DNA of 64,000 nucleotides. It comes from Amyelois transitella. Taxonomy: Eukaryota; Arthropoda; Insecta; Lepidoptera; Pyralidae. Below the pieces are notes generated by a model. It saw only the letters and a program-made list of their open reading frames with translations, searched no databases and had not been told where the DNA came from. The stretch lies in NCBI RefSeq assembly GCF_032362555.1, contig NC_083519.1:3055501-3119500 (forward strand), given 5' to 3'. Made by a program: the position numbers and the translations under genes. Positions 25,246 through 35,876 of the stretch are shown here, piece after piece; the stretch's first letter is position 1; each line of letters begins with the position of its first letter.

Positions 25246-28150
25246 AACGTCTTCTAAAAATAAGGAGGTTCTCGGTTGGACCTCTATGTATGTTTGTCTG
25301 CGATTATTATCTCGCGCTTTGCCGAACTGATATAGATGTTGTTATTGGGAAAGTTTATTACAATTAGGAGAAGGTTTTCAAATAAAAAATTAAATATTGA
25401 ACCGCCTTTAAAAATTAGTATATTGATTGGAGCCGGTTCTCTTATTATAAAAGTCATGATAGTTTACAAGCCTTTTTGCCTTTTTTTGTGCGTGTCCCCG
25501 GTTGCACCCTTAACATTTGTATTTTTGTTACAGTTATAAACGATATGACAGGGCAGCGAACGCCGCCCGACCGGGAAGTACAATCTATCAAGATAACGCT
25601 TTCTGATATAAAAAAGTATTTATTATATTCGCCTTGACACTGTAAATTGTAAGGGTTTGACTAAAGAAATCACTATTTTCACTTCGCATATTCCTATGAA
25701 CAATATCCTTTTTAAGATAATAGCAGTTACTTTCTCACTGGGTAATTATGTGGAGTGGCTATAGCCAAAGGAACTGACTTTGCTGGAAAATGGTTCAGAA
25801 CAATTACTTATGGAATATTCAGAAATTACCAACCAAATGACAACCAAGCGGTCATATGCTATCGCGAGACTATTATTTTCAATTATTCTGAAGAGTCATA
25901 TAGAAATTGATGTTATCGTGTCTCTCTCTCTCACTCTAAAAAGTAGATAAAGATGGCACGAGAGTTGACAACGTCATGCTTGGCACGTAAGTTGATTGTT
26001 CTACTTATTCTATTGATCTATACGCAATACAGTGATGTATGAAGCGTTAACGTCTGTTGGCCAAAGTATCTGCACGTACCGCCGCCATTTTGGTTCAACT
26101 TATATTCTGAGTGTCTGCCTATACGTTTGATTATTCAGTTATTTAGAAATTAATTTTCACGATCACGTATTTAAAAAGAGATTGGCAAAGTTTTATTATT
26201 TATATATAATTTTTTTATATTTTTTTAGTATGATATTTGATGAACTTATATTGAGTCCTTTAACTGAATTATATTATAATCGCTTCTATCGTTAGAAAAC
26301 AATAAACTATTATGATCAAAATTGTATTAAATATCATACTAAAACATAGGAAGTAGCAGTTATTTATAAACTGATTAGTTATACGGCCAAAATGTGATAT
26401 GGCTGTGTATTTATAATTCTTGGGATCAATTCATACTAACGCAAAGTCGAAGAATATATTTTTTTAATAAGTTGGCATACGAAATACAAGTCTTATCTTT
26501 ACTATGATTGTTATAAAGAAGCCTGTGTTTTGAAAAAAATACTTAAATTTGACAAAAAGGTCAAATAATCCGAACAATAGCTGAAGAAATATTCAGAAAA
26601 TTTCAAAACTAAAGCGTCTTTCAAAATTATTATTTGTTGATTTTTTATGCTAACTATAATAGTTTGAGACACTTTAACTCTGCGCCAGTATGTATTGAAC
26701 TTTAATGTTATTGTATCGATCTTAAAATGTTTTCGCATTTCATTAATTACCTATATTAAATGTTTGTAATAAATATTTCGATGCTAGCTATGCAATGATT
26801 TAGTTTTATTAATTGAGCTTATTGACGCTATAACTATAAAATAAAATCGTTAATTGTTAAAAATTCAATCGTGACACATCTGGATTATAATTTAATCGAG
26901 AGGTTTTTCAATAATTTTCATTAATAATACGTACATTTTCATTGGTATTAGAAATTTTATATCGTGTGAACATTCCATATAAAGAATGTGTTAATGAATG
27001 TGTTTAACTTTGGAAATTGGTGTTACGGATTTTCAGTATCGTGATTCATATTGAATTTTCTTAAAGTAGATGTGTTCGATTTTCTACTTCATAGTTGTAT
27101 TGGACCATTTACTTAACCTTTCCCAAATTTCCGAAGCTCTTGCCTAGTGTGCAGTCTATCTTTAGCACAACACTAGTATTTATATCATTGTATAAAAAAA
27201 TTAGCGTAAGATAAGCATAACTAGTCAATTGACTATATTGCATTGAAATCCCCATGGGAATTGGAATAAGACAATGGAAATGTCATGTTGTATTACATAC
27301 TATAGTAATGTGTCGTCGTCTTGCAACACAATTTACTGCGCAGTGGTAAAGCTGAAAATATAAAACTGGGTTTTTAAGTTATGGTCTCTGATAGTGGTGA
27401 TTAAATAAAGTCAACAGTACATCAACCTACCCAAATTCACTGCAAATTAGCCTCTATTATCACAGCATAGAGTTCCTGTGCAGGGTAACTTGATATGCGA
27501 TTGACTGTACCACAAAGTTTGCACCATAGTTTATCAGTGGTAGGTACCATCAGTTGCGATGACACATTTGTCACTTTTTAGTCTCATTCCGACTTCTATG
27601 GAAGAAACCGCTTAATTCATCCAATTGATTGTATCATGACTGTTACTTGTTAGGACACAATAAGTAGGTAATATATATCTGGGCCTAGACTAATGTAAAT
27701 TATTTATAATACCGTCCTTACCCAGATAAATGGTAAGAGAAGGCACTTAGTAGATATATCTAAATGTTTACTGTTTTATAACGATTAAGTCATGTTATAA
27801 ACTTATGATTAATAATAAATATAGTTTCAGATTATTTGTTTTTATTAATTAGCTTTGAAAAAAGCCATCCACCGTTCAGAAATCTGTGTAAATTTCGCAG
27901 CAGGGATCTTAAGAAAACTGTTTTACAGTATGTATAAAATGGAAGTTAAAAAAAAAAACAAAAAAATTACATTACACCGTTTATTATTCTTTTTTTGTTA
28001 TTTACAGAACATACATAATGTATTATTACAAAACATTATTTATTATAAGTCCTACTGCCCTATTCATACACAAATATGCTAATTAAACATTTGATCGCAA
28101 ACATTTCATCTGAAAAATCCTCATGCTTTATAGTTCTTATAGTCTAGTCT
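25246..28150. other. Intergenic region between SCAMP and RBM22-A; no gene seen
   Basis: This stretch is AT-rich with short ORFs only. It probably includes the end of the SCAMP 3' UTR. From about 28030 the sequence is alignable with the 3' flank of the RBM22-B genes (ttattataagtcctactgcc... against ttattaattctattttccta...), so RBM22 3' flank starts there. A candidate small inverted-repeat element at 26223-26344 is listed separately. Confidence 0.5.
26223..26344. mobile_element. Candidate small inverted-repeat element (MITE-like)
   Basis: A perfect 16-bp inverted repeat, TTTTAGTATGATATTT at 26223-26238 and its reverse complement at 26329-26344, bounds 122 bases of AT-rich DNA. No clear target-site duplication is seen, so it could also be chance in AT-rich sequence. 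Confidence 0.35.
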
Positions 28151-28198
28151 AGAATATATATTGTCTAGAATAATGAAGATCTACGTCTATAGTAAATC

Positions 28199-28204
28199 TT
28201 TATT
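28199..28204 (-). terminator. Possible poly(A) signal for RBM22-A
   Basis: On the minus strand this reads acAATAAAg, about 580 bases past the RBM22-A stop codon and within the region still alignable to the 3' flank of the B copies. Other AT-rich hexamers nearby could serve instead. Confidence 0.3.
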
Positions 28205-28379
28205 GTAAAAAGTAGGTTTAAAATAAAAAAGAGTAATTTAAAAGTATAAGAGTACAATCATATGTACAATATAATTTTTTTTTGCTTTTCGAAAAATACA
28301 TTTAGCAGTTCACCAACATACTGGCTTTCCTAGCTTTTGTTGTATTTGGTTCGTTTGGCGAAAACTGATGCTTACATGC

Positions 28380-28420
28380 AAGTTGTTACGCAAATTTATT
28401 CCCAACTTGCGTAACAACTT
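28380..28420. repeat. Perfect 14-bp inverted repeat (hairpin)
   Basis: AAGTTGTTACGCAA (28380-28393) is followed after 13 bases by its exact reverse complement (28407-28420). It would form a stable hairpin in the 3' flank of RBM22-A and is absent from the same place in the B copies. Confidence 0.6.
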
Positions 28421-28558
28421 TCAAACGCTTCCAAATTACAGTTGTTCACATAAATTTAATAACACGCATATCTAAAAATTACTATTAGGGAAGAAGTAAA
28501 CTCAAAATAGAAAGATCAAGTTATTAATTAAGCTACTATAACTTAGCGCTCAACTTTA

Positions 28559-28722
28559 AGGCTCAATTCACCCCGAGATTAAAGAGACGGCACGCGCGCG
28601 AGAGACGCTGGACACGTGCGCGGGCGCCGGCACTGCGCGCCGTTTTCATACGATTGTAAAACGAAACGATGTATTCTCTCTGCTTTGCTTAAAACCGCTT
28701 CTATCTCGGTGTGAAGTGAGCT
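28559..28722. mobile_element. MITE, PIF/Harbinger-like, 164 bp
   Basis: The termini are inverted repeats of about 21 bases (AGGCTCAATTCACCCCGAGA against AGCTCACTTCACACCGAGAT-type, about 19 of 22 matching when aligned from the outer A). The element is flanked by TTA on both sides (28556-28558 and 28723-28725), the 3-bp target typical of PIF/Harbinger. The interior is unusually GC-rich with many CpG (cacgcgcgcgagagacgctg). The RBM22-B copies lack it at the matching place, so it inserted in the A lineage after the A/B split or was lost in B. Confidence 0.65.
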
Positions 28723-28785
28723 TTACACAACTTATACCTTTCAATAGGTATGTCTTAAACATAATCATTAAATTTACAATTAACA

Positions 28786-31546
28786 CTATGCTTGAGGCGT
28801 GTTCGCGTGTGCGTGGGCCCCAAGCCTGCTGGGGTCCTGGCTGGGGTAGTGGAGCCCCGCCGGCGGGGGCGGGGGCCCTGGGGGCGGTGCCCCGGGTCCC
28901 ATCGGGGGTCCGCCCCACGCCGGCCAACCCGGGCCTCCATAATGGTGAAGGTTGAAAAAGTCGTTTGGACGATTTGGAGGTGGCTGCATCTGTAATATAA
29001 CAAAATTATTAATCTTCTTCATTATGTAAAAGGACTACTAGAGTGCAATTGCCCATAAACAGCAAACGGCCAAAAAAAATTTGCTTATATTACTTGGTTG
29101 GTGCATACAAATTAACTCGCAATTCAGAAATTCCAATACACGTGGAAGAAATACATACCTGAGGTGGGAATGAATGCAAGAATGCTGGCGGTGGAGGCAA
29201 TGTGCCAGGAAGCCCAGGCACTGGCTCCAACCTGGGAGCCATATCATTTTGCTCATTTGCACCTTGTCGACCTGTAAATTAAAATATTGTTGTCAGTTTC
29301 GAAATCATACTCCTGTTAACAATGATTGATGCAAAAAATATTTCATGTTCCCTAATGAGTAAGGCATTACACATTCCATCCAGTCACTCAAGATGTTATC
29401 CCTCACAGTAAGAGAGAGAAAGAAAACAAAATTAAAAGTCCCTTTTATTCGAATATATTTTATTTATTTATTTTATTTTATTTTATAACACACTAGCAGC
29501 TTATTAAGCTGATGCGTGTGTATCCAAAACTTTGGAGATTTTATCTAATCTATTCTTAAAACTGTTGACCGAAGGTGCAGTGACAACACTCTCATTGAGC
29601 CGGTTCCAGTCTCGAACTACACGATTTGATATAAAATTTTCCTTGGGTTTCCTCTTTGCTGAAGTGCGATATAATTTCAAAGAATGACCCCTTAATCTAT
29701 TGCTTCCCGCGAGTTTGAACAGATATTGCAGATTAGGTACATCATAATGTCCTGATAATATTTTATAGGTCTCGATCAGGCGGCCTCTCTGTCTGCGACG
29801 CTCCAAGGTTGTGAGATTCAGTTCCTTTAACCTCTGTTCATATGGTTTGTTTCTCAATAACTTTACTAGTTTTGTTGCTTTCTATATAATGAAACATTGT
29901 GTTTTACCTTGCGATTTTCCCCACTTGATGGTAAGCCTCTTTTCTCCGATCACGAGCCTGTTGAATGTCTTCTCTGCTGCATGTTCCGCTGCACTTCTCG
30001 TTGTGTATTGAACGAAGGCACATTGAGCTCGAGGCACTAGAGTTACGGATCTAGAACAAACAATAAATTCTTGTTGAAGATCATGTGTTACCTGTTTTGG
30101 TATTAATGAGCTTAATGAAGAAACTTAAAGGGGGACCACACCCAAGATTAGGCTGTTTCCTTCAATTTAAGAGAGCTACTATACTGAGTGGAGTCTGCCT
30201 GTATCAAATTTAACCCTATTACAAGAAACCATGATATAAACGTACAATTAACAAGTTTGTTAGTATCATAATATGTACTACGTAAAAATTAAATATACTT
30301 AAATACTTGTTGTTATTGAAGAGCGGGATCTCCTAACACAGGTAATTCCTTACTTAAAAGGAGATCTCGGTCACAAATATTTTTGATCTAAGTTGGTACA
30401 GAAATAAAGAAATTATTTATTTATTTTATCATTTATTTGAAAAGAAGCATTTACCTTATTTCTCCATACTGATAGAAATGGCCCCTCAGTTCCTCTTCGT
30501 TGATGTTGTCCGGAAGGTTGCCCACATACAGTGTTGTGACCGTGTTGTCTTCAGGTGGAGGTAGTGCCGGCATGGCAGCTGCTCGACGCATCAACTTCTC
30601 GGCTACAGGGTCATTTACGCCATAATATCTGTTTTTGAAAAAAGATTTAAATTAGTGACTCGTACACAAAAAACAACTGATAAACAAGGTATTCCTTTGT
30701 AAAGAGTAATCTAAAAAATAAGCACAAATAGATGGTTATACTTGCCTGTCTTTGATGTTCTGGTCGGCCAATGGGTCATCTGGGTCAGTGGGCTTCTCGT
30801 GGCGATATGGACATTCTTCACCACGACGACATTCTCCTTTCACCCAGAAAGAGCAAACATGTGGTCTATTTCTCTTATAATAAGGGGCTGTCCGAGCCAA
30901 ACGTAACAACAGATCCGAAGCACCCTTCGATTTCAAAGCAGAGTTACTTGGCTGACTTGCATCAGACTTTGACATTTGATTGTCCAGATTCTGTATGTAA
31001 TACTCCTTATTGACTTCGTTTCGTGGTAGATCATCTTGAATTTTGAGAGCAGCGTCTCTAACTTGAATCGGAAGCCCATATTCAAGGTCCAAAAGGCATG
31101 TTTGGCACACATTCTTCAATTTGGAACAGGTCTGGCAGATTTCCGTTTTCTTGAAGCGCATGCGGGATCCAGGGCACCAACGGAATACAGTGAAAGGACG
31201 TACACATATTTTACACTCCTTTCCATATTTTTCCTTGGTCTGAAACGAAAAACCAAGTGTTAAGTTATATTAAACCACTATTATAATGTTACAAAAATAT
31301 ATATTAGATATGTATATTATGAAAGAAACAGAAATAAAACAATTACCATTCGTATATATGGGTTATCGCCCAAACACGTCTGACATAATATCGGGAAGTC
31401 CTGCAAAGACAAATAATGGTTAATTAGTTTAATGGGATTTCACATACAGGAATACTTATGAAAAAATTTATTCTGAATCTTTGATTACTTACAGAATCTT
31501 CCCAATTTTGTCGGTTGTAGGTGTTCGTAGACTTCGAAACTGCCAT
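28786..31546 (-). CDS. RBM22: RBM22 pre-mRNA splicing factor, divergent copy A
   Basis: RBM22 is a conserved spliceosomal protein (Nineteen-complex related) that contacts U6 snRNA and the intron in the activated spliceosome. Coding exons, in transcription order on the minus strand: 31493-31546, 31347-31400, 30746-31239, 30455-30628, 29908-30050, 29159-29271, 28786-28989; 411 aa. Visible features: N-terminal zinc-binding Cys pairs (CQTC at 24-27, CKIC at 45-48, C58, CQTC at 71-74 and 81-84), a CCCH finger of C-X7-C-X5-C-X3-H form (165-183), an RRM (about 232-305, RNP2 LYVGNL at 234-239), and a Pro/Gly-rich tail ending [12 protein letters not shown]. Introns are GT-AG except intron 3, which has a GC donor (AG|GCAAGT). 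The ATG is in a good context (gagATGG). Introns 4 and 5 carry LINE fragments and the 3' flank a MITE, none of which occur in the B copies. Confidence 0.95.
29447..29885 (-). mobile_element. 5'-truncated LINE (CR1-like) in RBM22-A intron 5
   Basis: The minus strand encodes the C-terminal end of a LINE ORF2: residues [20 protein letters not shown], then a block with [15 protein letters not shown] and later [20 protein letters not shown] and FKNRL, a pattern I know from CR1/L2-like elements. It runs into an AT-rich (ataaa)n tail at about 29447-29490. It interrupts sequence that is continuous in the B copies, is truncated at its 5' end, and is in the same orientation as the host gene. The 117-codon ORF at 29504-29857 is this fragment and not a host gene. 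Confidence 0.8.
30273..30436 (+). mobile_element. LINE 3'-tail fragment in RBM22-A intron 4
   Basis: About 164 bases are present here and absent from all B copies (B reads cataatttgaaaag across the site). The insert contains 'gaagagcgggatctcctaac', 'aaaggagatctcggtcacaa' and 'gtacagaaataaagaaatta' followed by (ttta)n, which looks like a plus-oriented LINE 3' end with a simple-repeat tail. Confidence 0.65.
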
Positions 31547-31679
31547 CTCAGATACTAACTCAAATATCAGCACGATAGTAATAACATAAAATGACCAAAT
31601 CCTATATGACAAACCACGACGATCAAGCAAACTGACAGACGTAACTCTAACGCAGTGAAGTGAACGATTGAACGTTACA

Positions 31680-31766
31680 ACATCGATATTTCAACACGTG
31701 AAACATCGATTAGTCGACGACACTCGATATTTATCGATTTCCGACGATCATCGATGTATCGATGTA
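31680..31766. promoter_or_regulatory. CGAT-motif cluster at the RBM22-A promoter / unit 1 start (DRE-like)
   Basis: Seven CGAT cores lie within 87 bases, including ATCGATA (31682-31688) and TATCGATG-type sites. DRE (TATCGATA, bound by DREF) and CGATA (bound by BEAF-32) are known housekeeping-promoter and insulator motifs in Drosophila. The cluster begins about 130 bases upstream of the RBM22-A start codon and is repeated in each unit upstream of each B gene, near 36065, 40450, 44835, 49220 and 53609. Confidence 0.55.
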
Positions 31767-32207
31767 ATATGAATATATTATACATAAATTCATATAAATT
31801 CTAGTATTCAATGACCAATGTGTTGAAAGAATCAAAGAGTCAGCATGTTCGAAAAGTGCAAAGAGTTTTATAAATCAGCAGTAGATTGTTTGGTAACATT
31901 ATCTTATTTTACTTTAAGTAAATACCTACATGTATAAATGTATAAATATTAATATACATCGTAACATCGATGATACGGGCACATACAGTTTTTTTTGTCC
32001 CGGACACCTAATCTAAATCGTAATGTCGATTGACAAAAAAAAAATGAAGTACCTAGTTAGATTTTTTTATGTGTTCCCCCCGAAAAAAAATTCAATGATT
32101 TAAATGAATGAATGATAAACAATTTTTATGGTTGTTTTATTGATTGCTTACGCCGCAGAACACCTTGGATGACGTTCGCAATAACATCAAATCAAATGTC
32201 GCATGAC

Positions 32208-32275
32208 ATCGATATTATGACTTCGATAATCATCGCGTGTCGATGTTTGGCTATCGATGCCATCATCGATGTTTT
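32208..32275. promoter_or_regulatory. Second CGAT-motif cluster within the spacer
   Basis: Five CGAT cores (acatcgatatt, ttcgataat, gtcgatg, tatcgatg, catcgatg) lie within 68 bases. The cluster recurs in every unit (about 36593, 40978, 45363, 49748, 54149). With the first cluster and isolated sites near 31966 and 32022, each spacer has about 14. The ORFs at 32112-32414 (plus) and 32192-32383 (minus) overlap this cluster and are not called as genes. Confidence 0.4.
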
Positions 32276-32424
32276 TGCAACACCGATCACCCCTACGTGC
32301 ACAGACAATGATAATAATAATATTGTAATGTCAGGGAACGCGGTGTTGCCAACTGCTGCTCTGCATTGCCGTACCACCCACACACATTTGTCAGGTAGAA
32401 ACTCTGATTGCTGACTCCGTAGGT

Positions 32425-32645
32425 ATCTTTTTTCCGTGGAGATCGTAGAAGGCGACCAAGGGGGACGGTTAATAAACTTGAGGTTCTTCTTGTAGGCGAT
32501 GATGGGCTAGCGACCTGTCACTATTTCAATCTCAAGACTGTACCTACGCTCTGTCTACTCCGCAAGGGATAAAGACGTGATTATATGTATGTAACTAGGT
32601 ACGCGCACGTTTTATTATTATTATCGTGTGTGGTTCCCGGCACAC
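32425..32645 (-). repeat. R1 repeat remnant in each spacer
   Basis: The blocks 'cgtagaaggcgaccaagggg', 'aggcgatgatgggctagcga', 'cctgtcactatttcaatctc' and 'ctccgcaagggataaagacg' match R1 in the orientation of the 4145 copy, and 'gtgtgtggttcccggcacac' at about 32625-32644 resembles its other end. The same remnant is present in all six spacers, so it was inside the unit before amplification. Confidence 0.6.
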
Positions 32646-32945
32646 CACCAGGCAGTTCAGTCTTCTCGAGACTGTCGATATTTTAAATCATATCCACATG
32701 TTAATTATGTAGGTACTTACATATGTATATGCAAAGGTGTAATGAGTCATTACTACACACTTCTATGATCTCTCTACTTGTCCAAGTACCTACGGTATAG
32801 TCGCCGGGCGGGGGCACTACTTTCTCGATTGACGATTGTTACCTAATATCGTACTGATCAGGTGACCAACGTGTGAACGCTGTTTGCGTAACGCGCCGAG
32901 ATGACTTAGATGTGTGCTCAAAAAAACGACAACGTTTCGAGAAAT

Positions 32946-32984
32946 GGCCCCCTACACATCGGTGGCCCAACGTGTACAGGGCCC
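32946..32984. repeat. Imperfect palindrome in each spacer
   Basis: The arms ggccccctacacatcggtgg and gtggcccaacgtgtacaggg (overlapping at the centre) are imperfect inverted copies, about 39 bases in all. It may be the remains of an inverted-repeat element and recurs in each unit at the same offset. Confidence 0.4.
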
Positions 32985-33609
32985 TTTAGACACATTTCAT
33001 AAAATGTTGATAGATTGTCGGATTTAAATTACCCCAAAAAATTTCTAGAAGTAGATAAATACTTACCTATATATAACAGTTGGTTACACACGTTACAATA
33101 AAATGTATGTAAATTTTATATATCATATTCCTATTTATTACGTGTCGAATGGACGGAATACTGAGTGTGACCAGCGACACTACCCCATAGGATCAGAAGA
33201 ATCCAAACTTACAATTGACATTTACAATTTGCTTCTCGTGCAAGAAGCAGGCCGCCAATCATATACAAACTATTTTTTAAGTGGTACGTACCTACGTACG
33301 TACACCAAGTATGAATCGTACGTAAAGAACTAAGACGAGTGGAGATTTAAAAGGAACAAAACAATTTAAACGTTAAACTTGTATATTATTCACATACGAT
33401 ACTAATGTATCATTACAAAATATACCTTATTAATTCTATTTTCCTATTTATACACACGCATGCTAAGTGTTTAACATTTCTTACAGTCTGGTCCTATTTG
33501 GACCTGTGCCTAATCCTACTTGATTATTATCGTACAACTTCTTATTTGCAAACAGCTTTTATCTACAATCAACAATTCTTAAACATGATCGCAAAGTTTA
33601 CAATTACAA

Positions 33610-35876
33610 TTAACACTGTGTTCGAAGCGCGTTCGCGTGTGCGTGGGCACCAAGCCGGCTGGGGTCCTGGCTGGGGTAGTGGTGCCCCGCCGGCGCCGGG
33701 GGCGGTGCGCCGGGTCCCATCGGCGGTCCGACCCACGCCGGCCAACCCGGGCCTCCATAATGGTGAAGGTTGAAAAAGTCGTTCGTACGATTTGGAGGTG
33801 GCTGCATCTGTAATATAACAAAATTATTAATTTTCTTTATCATGTAAAATGACTGCTGGCGGGCGATGGTCCATACACATGTATTGCATAGTTGCAAGTA
33901 GAAATGTTACATCACAAGTGAAGGTACACAGCAAACGGCCAAAAAAATTTTGCTTATATTACTTAGTTGGTACGTACGAATTGTACTCCCAATTCAGAAA
34001 TTCCAAAACGTATGGAAGTAATACATACCTGAGGTGGGAATGAATGCAAGAATGCTGGCGGTGGAGGCAATGTGCCAGGAAGCCCAGGCACTGGCTCCAA
34101 CCTGGGAGCCATATCATTATGCTCATTTGCACCTTGTCGACCTGTAAATTAAAATATTGTTGTCAGTTTCGAAATCATACTAGTGTTAACAATGATAGAT
34201 GCAAAAATTATTTCATGTTCCTTAATGAGTAAGGCATCACGCATTCCATCCAGTCCACTCAAGATGTTATCCCTCACAGTAAGAGAAGAGAGAGAAAAAG
34301 AGTCCCTTTTGTTACAAATAAATAATGAAACGTTGTGTTTTACCTTGCGATTTTCCCCACTTGATGGTAAGCCTCTTCTCTCCGATCACGAGCCTGTTGA
34401 ACGTCTTCTCTGCTGCATGTTCCGCTGCACTCCTCGTTGTGTATTGAACGAAGGCACATTGAGCTCGAGACACCAGAGTTACGGATCTAGAAAAAAACAA
34501 CAAATTCTGATTGAACATCATGTGATCTCTGTTTTGGTATTAATGAGCTTAATGAAGAAACTTATTAAAGGGGGAGCGCACCCAAGATCAGGCCGATACC
34601 ATCAATTTGTGACAGCTACTGTACTGAGTGGAGTCTGCCTGTGTCAAATTTAATCCTATATCCACAAGAAACCATGATATAAACGTACAATTAACATGTT
34701 TGCCATTATCATAATTTGAAAAGAAGCATTTACCTGATTTCTCCATATTGATAGAAATGGCCCCTCAGTTCCTCTTCGTTGATGTTGTCCGGAAGGTTGC
34801 CCACATACAGTGTTGTGACCGTGTTGTCTTCAGGTGGAAGTAGTGCCGGCATGGCAGCCGCTCGACGCATCAACTTCTCGGCTACAGGGTCATTTACGCC
34901 ATAATATCTGTTTTTGAAAAAAGATTTAAATTAGTGACTCGTACACAAAAAACAACTGATAAACAAGGTATTCCTTTGTAAAGAGTAATCTTAAAAATAA
35001 GCACAAATAGATGGTTATACTTGCCTGTCCTTGATGTTCTGGTCGGCCAATGGGTCATCAGGGTCAGTGGGCTTCTCGTGGCGATATGGACATTCTTCTC
35101 CACGACGACATTCTCCTTTCACCCAGAAAGAGCAAACATGTGGTCTATTTCTCTTATAATATGGAGCTGTACGAGCCAAACGTGACAACAGATCCGAAGC
35201 ACCCTTCGATTTCAATGCAGAGTTGCTTGGCTGACTTGCGTCACACTTTGACATCTGACTGTCCAGATTCTGTATGTAATACTCCTTATTGACTTCGTTT
35301 CGTGGTAGATCATCTTGAATTTTGAGAGCAGCGTCTCTAACTTGAATCGGAAGCCCATATTCAAGGTCCAAAAGGCATGTTTGGCACACATTCTTCAATT
35401 TGGAACAGGTCTGGCAGATTTCCGTTTTCTTGAAGCGCATGCGGGATCCAGGGCACCAACGGAATACAGTGAAAGGACGTACACATATTTTACACTCCTT
35501 TCCATGTTTTTCCTTGGTCTGAAACGAAAAAGAAGGTGTTAATGCATGTTATATTATTTTATCACTATAAGTATAATGTGACAAAAATATGTGTATCAGG
35601 TATGTACATATATACCTACATATAAGTAGGTATTAAATTAAATAAACAGAAATAAAATGATTACATACCATTCGTACGTATGGGTTATCGCCCAAACACG
35701 TTTGACATAATATCGGGAAGTCCTGCAAAGACAAATAATGATTAGTTAGTTTTATGGTATTTCAAATACATGAATAGGTACATATATAAAAATGTTACTT
35801 CTGAATCTTTATGATTACTTACAGAATCTTCCCAATTTTGTCGATTGTAGGTGTTCGTAGTCTTCGAAACTGCCAT
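33610..35876 (-). CDS. RBM22: RBM22 copy B1 (array unit 1)
   Basis: Coding exons in transcription order: 35823-35876, 35669-35722, 35025-35518, 34734-34907, 34344-34486, 34029-34141, 33610-33807; 409 aa, frame open throughout, same exon sizes as copy A except the last. All zinc-binding Cys/His of the N-terminal region and the CCCH finger, and the RRM motifs, are kept. It differs from A at N123S, S128C, L148S, P224L, P265S, Q314H, P352T and G370V, has a shorter proline run ([13 protein letters not shown]), and ends NALRTQC because A's TAG stop is CAG here and translation runs two codons to TAA. Intron 3 has the same GC donor as A. A functional role cannot be read from the sequence, but the reading frame and splice sites are intact. 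It shares a synonymous T at 35702 with B2. Confidence 0.93.

Noticed and set aside
28716-29022. Several overlapping GC-rich ORFs on both strands at the RBM22-A last exon (and the same at each B copy)
   Set aside because: They are other-frame readings of the Pro/Gly-rich last exon; only the minus-strand frame continues the RBM22 protein through a good splice site.
29504-29857. 117-codon minus-strand ORF as a host gene inside RBM22-A intron 5
   Set aside because: Its sequence is the C-terminal end of a LINE ORF2, with a simple-repeat tail, and it is absent from the B copies.
32112-32414. 100-codon ORF in each spacer (identical in all units)
   Set aside because: It covers the CGAT cluster, has an equally long antisense ORF, and its identity among units reflects recent duplication, not selection.
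34183-34653. 156-codon plus-strand ORF repeated in every unit
   Set aside because: It is antisense to RBM22 exon 5 and its flanking introns, ignores exon boundaries and resembles no protein.
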